Assembly (NCBI RefSeq): GCF_947090785.1
Contig: NZ_OX352320.1
Location: 1,426,001 to 1,490,000, forward strand
Source of the DNA: Rheinheimera sp. MM224
Lineage (GTDB): Bacteria; Pseudomonadota; Gammaproteobacteria; Enterobacterales; Alteromonadaceae
Direction of reading: 5' to 3'
DNA length: 64,000 nucleotides
The position numbers and the translations under genes were made by a program. The first letter of the stretch is position 1, and every line of letters starts with the position of its first letter. This document shows positions 60,300 through 64,000 of this stretch, piece after piece. A model generated the notes under the pieces. The model searched no databases. It saw nothing but the letters and a program-made list of their open reading frames with translations, and was not told the origin of the DNA.

Positions 60300-60360
60300 G
60301 GCCACGCTGAGAAGCGTCGCTTGCCCGGCAGGATGCTGGGCACCTATTCAAAGGTCATTT

Positions 60361-60585
60361 ATGAAAACTATGCCTCACATCCATACACCAGATGATGGTA
60401 GAGGTCGTAGAAAAATTTTCGTAAATGGCAACCTGATAGAAAAAGTCTTTTATGCAGATAGCCAGCTTGGAATAGTCAAATTTTTCCCTTCTCCAATTCG
60501 GAAGCATCGCAATAAAGATGAAGCTTACAGCAGAAAGCTGAAAGGAAAAGTAACGGTAGAGTACTTAAAGGATTGTCATGATTAA
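60361..60585 (+). CDS. Small late phage protein
   Basis: 74 residues from ATG 60361. Basic, beta-rich (GRRKIFVNGNLIEKVFYADSQLGIVKFFPSPIRKHRN). A similar size and position occurs in many phages between lysis and packaging genes. Function unknown. Confidence 0.55.
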   Translation: MKTMPHIHTPDDGRGRRKIFVNGNLIEKVFYADSQLGIVKFFPSPIRKHRNKDEAYSRKLKGKVTVEYLKDCHD

Positions 60586-60724
60586 GTTCAGTTGCTCTGG
60601 CTGTGATCAAAGACGCAAGTGGTTAGCTAAGTGGAGCAAAATAGCGTATGAACGAACCAGAAAAGCCTTTATTAGTAATAAAGTTAAACCAGCCGTTAAG
60701 TCCAGATCGGATGGCGTCGATTAA
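60578..60724 (+). CDS. Very small late protein with CxxC
   Basis: 48 residues, starting 8 bp before the end of the previous gene (reads MIKFSCSGCDQRRKWLAKW, ending SRSDGVD). The CSGCDQRRKW start is typical of tiny zinc-binding phage proteins that precede HNH/terminase genes. Basic. Function unknown. Confidence 0.5.
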   Translation: MIKFSCSGCDQRRKWLAKWSKIAYERTRKAFISNKVKPAVKSRSDGVD

Positions 60725-60944
60725 GAACCATGTCCAAACCCTCACTGGCTTTCCTTGCCTTATAGTTGATGCTGATACGGTGGTCGAATTACACCACCCA
60801 ACGATGCAGCCACTGATAGACGCTATCAGTAAGCAGACTGATGCGATCAACAAATTGGCTGACAGCAATATGGCTATTGTTGATGAAATTGCCGGAATGA
60901 ACGATGCAGACGGTTTAGCTGAGCCGGCTTCCCTTGATGGCTAA
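60648..60944 (+). CDS. Small late phage protein
   Basis: 98 residues. N-terminal beta-alpha segment (LLVIKLNQPLSPDRMASIKNHVQTLTGFPCLIV) and helical C-terminus (LIDAISKQTDAINKLADSN). It is overlapped by the small CxxC gene and the HNH start. Function unknown. Confidence 0.55.
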   Translation: MNEPEKPLLVIKLNQPLSPDRMASIKNHVQTLTGFPCLIVDADTVVELHHPTMQPLIDAISKQTDAINKLADSNMAIVDEIAGMNDADGLAEPASLDG

Positions 60945-61263
60945 ATTAAAAATGCTGCAGCCGCGGCTTTCTTCTTCTGCGGCAAAGGTTATTAAAACCA
61001 CAACTACAAAAGACAACCGCATTACAGGCCGTCGCCTGCAAAACCGCAGATTTAACATGTGGAAGAAAGATCCGCACTGCGCTTTGTGCGGTCGCCTGGT
61101 TGATTATCCATCCGGTTTTGAATTGGATCATAAAGTGCCACTGGTATTAGGTGGCGAAGATTTGGAGCAAAACTGCCAAATATTATGCTGTGGCGGCAAG
61201 GATACCTGTCACGAACAAAAAACAAAGCAAGATTTGAAGGATGCTGGCATAACAAAGAATTAG
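60937..61263 (+). CDS. HNH endonuclease of the packaging module
   Basis: 108 residues. CALCGRLVDY, LDHKVPLVLGGEDLEQNCQILCCGGKDTCHEQKT gives the His-Asn-His motif flanked by zinc Cys pairs. In HK97-like phages an HNH protein next to the terminase is needed for cos cleavage; cos is then expected nearby. Confidence 0.88.
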   Translation: MAKLKMLQPRLSSSAAKVIKTTTTKDNRITGRRLQNRRFNMWKKDPHCALCGRLVDYPSGFELDHKVPLVLGGEDLEQNCQILCCGGKDTCHEQKTKQDLKDAGITKN

Positions 61264-61270
61264 GTGATCT

Positions 61271-61723
61271 ATGGCATTAACAGACAAAAAGCGAAAATTC
61301 GCTGATGCCATATTGTCAGGTAAATTCGACTCTAATCACAAAGGCGCTGCAATACTCGCTGGCTACAGCGAAAAAACTGCAGTGTCAGCTGCCAGCAGGC
61401 TAATGAAAGATCCTGACGTGCTGGCTCATATATCTCGTAAAAAGATAGTTGAAGCAGCAAAACAGCAAGCAGTTGAGTCTGGAATACCTTTAAACCTTCC
61501 AGATTTAAGCAGAATGTTCAGCGACCCGAAGGACTTCCTAAAAGCTGTGATGAACGACCCGGGCGAACATATCAGTATGCGTGTCGATGCAGCTAAAACC
61601 TTAATGCCCTACGTGCATGGGAAAGTTGCTGATAAAGGTGTTAAGGCTAGTAAAGATGATGCTGCTAAAAAAGCGGTTAGCAGATTCTCTCCGGTTCGAC
61701 CGCCTTTAAAAGTTGTTAAATAA
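61271..61723 (+). CDS. terS: Terminase small subunit
   Basis: 150 residues. N-terminal helix-turn-helix with LTDKKRKFADAIL...NHKGAAILAGYSEKTAVSAASRLM, as in Terminase_2-type TerS. The C-terminus is Lys/Pro rich. It recognises the phage packaging site. The stop overlaps the TerL start (TAATG). Confidence 0.9.
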   Translation: MALTDKKRKFADAILSGKFDSNHKGAAILAGYSEKTAVSAASRLMKDPDVLAHISRKKIVEAAKQQAVESGIPLNLPDLSRMFSDPKDFLKAVMNDPGEHISMRVDAAKTLMPYVHGKVADKGVKASKDDAAKKAVSRFSPVRPPLKVVK

Positions 61724-63384
61724 TGGTCGATTGGTCAACTTCATGCCCTGATTGGGCAGAAAAGCTTAAACGAAAGCACTCGATCATACCTCCACCCATA
61801 TTTAAGGATGAAGGCGAAGCTGCTCTTCAAATATTCAAAGAACTCAGAATACCGGATTTACCTGGTAAACCAACATTTGGCGAATGTAGTGAGCAATGGG
61901 TTTTCGATTTTGTGCTTGCTATTTTCGGTGCATATGACGCTGAGTCCGGCAATCAGCTGATCAGAGAGTTTTTCCTTCTCATATCGAAGAAAAACACAAA
62001 ATCAACCGTTGCCGCAGCTGTGATGCTAACAGCGCTCATCTTGTGCTGGCGTGAAGAAGAAGAGCATTTAATCATTGCTCCGACAAAGGAAATTGCTGAC
62101 AACAGCTTTAAGCCAGCTGCTGCAATGATCCGAGCTGATCAAGAGTTAACCGATATATTCAACGTGCAGGACCATATAAGGACCATCACGCATCGGGTTT
62201 ACAAAAACACTTTGAAAGTTGTGGCGGCTGATACAGATACGGTTTCCGGTAAAAAGGCTGGCCGCATCCTGATTGACGAGCTTTGGCTGTTTGGAAGCAA
62301 AGCAAATGCTGAATCTATGTTAATGGAAGCTACAGGTGGCCAGGTATCACGTGATGAAGGTTTCATCATCTATCTGACAACGCAAAGTGATAAACCGCCA
62401 GCTGGCGTATTTAAAGACAGGCTGAAGTATTTCAGGGATGTCCGTGACGGTTTGATCATAGACAAGAAGTCATTGCCTGTGATTTACGAATTTCCTGATG
62501 ATATGGTCGAAGCTGAAGCTTATCTTCAGCCTGAAAATTTCTACATTACCAACCCAAATTTAGGCCGTTCTGTATCGAAAGAATGGATTAAAGACGAGCT
62601 GATCAAGAAGCAGCAAAAAGATGATGGAACGCTGCAGGTGTTCTTGGCCAAGCATCTTAATGTCGAAATCGGCCTGAATTTACGTACAGATCGCTGGGCT
62701 GGCTCCGAGTTTTGGCAGGAGTCAGTGGAACCATGCACTCTTGCTGATTTAATTAGTCGTTCTGAAGTTATTGATCTCGGTATAGATGGCGGCGGGTTGG
62801 ACGACTTATTAGGTGCTTATGCAATAGGTCGCTGTAAAGAAACTCAGAATAAGCTGGGTTGGGGGTATGCATGGGCCCACCCTTCAGTTTTAGAGCGCCG
62901 AAAAGAAATTGCACCCACTCTCAAGGATTTTGCAAAAGCAAAAGACCTCACACTAGTGAAGAGGGTTGGTGACGATATCGAAGAGCTGGCGGACATAGCT
63001 GAGCAAATCTATGCGTCCGGTTTACTTGATAAAATAGGGGTTGACCCTGCTGGCCTCGGTTCAATACTGGATAAGTTAGAAGAACGCGGCATACCTCAGG
63101 ATAAAATCATTGGCATTAGCCAGGGTTGGAAGCTTGGGTCAGCGATTAAAACAGCTGAGCGCTGGTTAGCTGACGGCTCCTTTAAACCAGCGAATCAACC
63201 GCTAATGGCTTGGTGTGTTAGTAACGCCAGAATAGAGCCAAGGGCCAACTCAATACTTATTACAAAACAAGCTTCTGGATCAGCAAAAATTGACCCATTG
63301 ATGGCAATGTTTAATGCCGTAACACTGATGGCTTTGAATCCAAAATCTGCAACACAGAAATTTCAGATGTTTGTGCTTGGCTAA
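61723..63384 (+). CDS. terL: Terminase large subunit
   Basis: 553 residues. N-terminal ATPase with the Walker A region LISKKNTKST, LIIAPTKEI, and Walker B GRILIDELW; C-terminal RNase H-like nuclease with DLGIDGGGLDDLLGAY. Pumps and cuts DNA during head filling. It belongs to the HK97/P27-type group. Confidence 0.92.
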   Translation: MVDWSTSCPDWAEKLKRKHSIIPPPIFKDEGEAALQIFKELRIPDLPGKPTFGECSEQWVFDFVLAIFGAYDAESGNQLIREFFLLISKKNTKSTVAAAVMLTALILCWREEEEHLIIAPTKEIADNSFKPAAAMIRADQELTDIFNVQDHIRTITHRVYKNTLKVVAADTDTVSGKKAGRILIDELWLFGSKANAESMLMEATGGQVSRDEGFIIYLTTQSDKPPAGVFKDRLKYFRDVRDGLIIDKKSLPVIYEFPDDMVEAEAYLQPENFYITNPNLGRSVSKEWIKDELIKKQQKDDGTLQVFLAKHLNVEIGLNLRTDRWAGSEFWQESVEPCTLADLISRSEVIDLGIDGGGLDDLLGAYAIGRCKETQNKLGWGYAWAHPSVLERRKEIAPTLKDFAKAKDLTLVKRVGDDIEELADIAEQIYASGLLDKIGVDPAGLGSILDKLEERGIPQDKIIGISQGWKLGSAIKTAERWLADGSFKPANQPLMAWCVSNARIEPRANSILITKQASGSAKIDPLMAMFNAVTLMALNPKSATQKFQMFVLG

Positions 63385-63401
63385 TACCCAGTTTGAATGA
63401 C

Positions 63402-63424
63402 AACCCGCTTCGGCGGGTTTTTGT
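63402..63424 (+). terminator. Terminator between TerL and the prohead protease
   Basis: AACCCGC-TTCG-GCGGGTT followed by TTTTG, 18 bp after TerL. A strong Rho-independent terminator inside a structural operon is unusual and may tune protease levels or need antitermination. Confidence 0.85.
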
Positions 63425-63439
63425 TTCAGGAGAAACAAC

Positions 63440-64000
63440 ATGAATACGCTTAAAGAACTTGCTGAAAAGACTGATTTTGTTCACAGCGTTATCACCATCA
63501 AAGAAATCAGTGACGAAAAGCGCGAGTTCTTCGGTATTGCCACAACTCCAGCCACGGACCGGATGAATGATATTGTTGATCCTATGGGCGTTTATACATT
63601 GCCTGTCAGTTTGCTTTGGCACCACAGACGCTTTGAACCTGTAGGTATTGTTCTTACCGCTAAGGCTACAAAAAACGGCATCGAAATCAAAGGCAGCATA
63701 CCGATGATCGAGAAGCCAGCAGCGTTGGCCGCTCGCTTAGAAGAAGCCTGGCAGTCTATTAAGCATAAACTCGTCAGAGGCCTGTCTATTGGATTCCGGC
63801 CTATTGAATACAGTTTCCTCGACAATGGCGGCATCCACTTTCATAAGTGGGAATGGCTTGAACTCTCACTCGTGACTATTGCAGCGAATGCAGAAGCCAC
63901 TATTACCTCAATTAAAGTGTGGCAGATAGCCCTAATCTGTATTGTGATGAATCAGATAGTAGTTTTGCAGCTTCGCCTTTGCCGCTCTTGGTACCGGTCC
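63440..64000 (+). CDS. HK97-type prohead protease, truncated/chimeric at the right edge
   Basis: Starts at ATG 63440 with AGGAGA upstream. The first ~159 residues match the HK97 prohead protease family: RMNDIVDPMGVY, LLWHHRRFEPVG, LVRGLSIGFRP, WEWLELSLVTIAAN (His/Ser catalytic pattern). From 63917 the sequence becomes a copy of SNF2 helicase DNA and the reading frame continues with unrelated residues to the edge. The family usually runs about 30-60 residues more. No portal gene lies between TerL and protease. Confidence 0.75.
   Translation, partial: MNTLKELAEKTDFVHSVITIKEISDEKREFFGIATTPATDRMNDIVDPMGVYTLPVSLLWHHRRFEPVGIVLTAKATKNGIEIKGSIPMIEKPAALAARLEEAWQSIKHKLVRGLSIGFRPIEYSFLDNGGIHFHKWEWLELSLVTIAANAEATITSIKVWQIALICIVMNQIVVLQLRLCRSWYRS
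63917..64000 (+). repeat. 84-bp segment duplicated from 39790 (copy 2, at window edge)
   Basis: Identical in sequence and direction to 39790-39873. It starts abruptly inside the prohead protease and may continue past the edge. Confidence 0.95.

Overview
The window looks like chromosome of a gammaproteobacterium close to Rheinheimera/Alteromonadales (inferred from protein character, the rppH-ptsP-lgt-thyA order, mutH, tpx, MtfA and FlgO-family lipoproteins; no database search was possible). It divides into host DNA (about 1-37,900) and a prophage or phage-like element (about 37,900-64,000, running off the right edge).

Host part. A LysR/NAD(P)-binding reductase divergent pair is followed by a collagen-tailed choice-of-anchor I lipoprotein and a three-gene unit (PstS-like binding protein, outer-membrane barrel, GGDEF-EAL c-di-GMP enzyme). 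Next come a large divergent class A PBP, SlyD, MtfA, Upp, TorT, a DUF3422 protein, an exported ATP-dependent DNA ligase (LigE type), a LysE exporter, an outer-membrane protein divergent from a cupredoxin-like protein, Tpx, and small enzymes. A ferredoxin-reductase/fatty-acid-desaturase pair sits behind an AT-rich operator-like array. A thioesterase, DbpA and another solute-binding lipoprotein lead to mutH, which is divergent from rppH-ptsP-lgt-thyA. Three tandem FlgO-family lipoproteins end the host part. Five solute-binding-like genes (4238, 11563, 14760, 21601, 29023) have no transporter genes beside them.

Phage part. A long leftward operon (47,935 to 38,086) of overlapping, translationally coupled genes carries small regulators, a complete diversity-generating retroelement (DGR), Dam methylase, a DUF550 nucleotide pyrophosphohydrolase, a small nuclease-like protein, a SNF2 helicase and an AlpA/Xis-like protein. 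Then come a possible cargo block, a CI-like repressor, a lipoprotein and a Cro-like gene. The leftward promoter and the Cro promoter share operator half-sites. Rightward genes are: a structured RNA resembling phage C4 antisense RNA, replication protein O with iterons inside the gene (probable origin), a DnaC-like loader, a tyrosine integrase, a RuvC-like resolvase, a Q-like zinc protein, a late promoter followed by a terminator, lysis genes (SAR-like endolysin, nested Rz/Rz1, holin), HNH nuclease, TerS, TerL and the start of an HK97-type prohead protease.

The most notable system is the DGR at 44,037-46,696. One 92-bp template repeat serves two 92-bp variable repeats at the C-termini of two DUF1566/C-type-lectin-like proteins, with an Avd-type protein and a DGR-type reverse transcriptase. 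All 28 template/variable mismatches fall at template adenines. The template lies inside the reverse transcriptase reading frame, so it should be translated as the enzyme's N-terminus, and the variable proteins lie in the early operon rather than in a tail module.

The last 84 bases duplicate an internal part of the SNF2 gene (39,790-39,873) and break into the prohead protease. This is either an assembly join or a real rearrangement.
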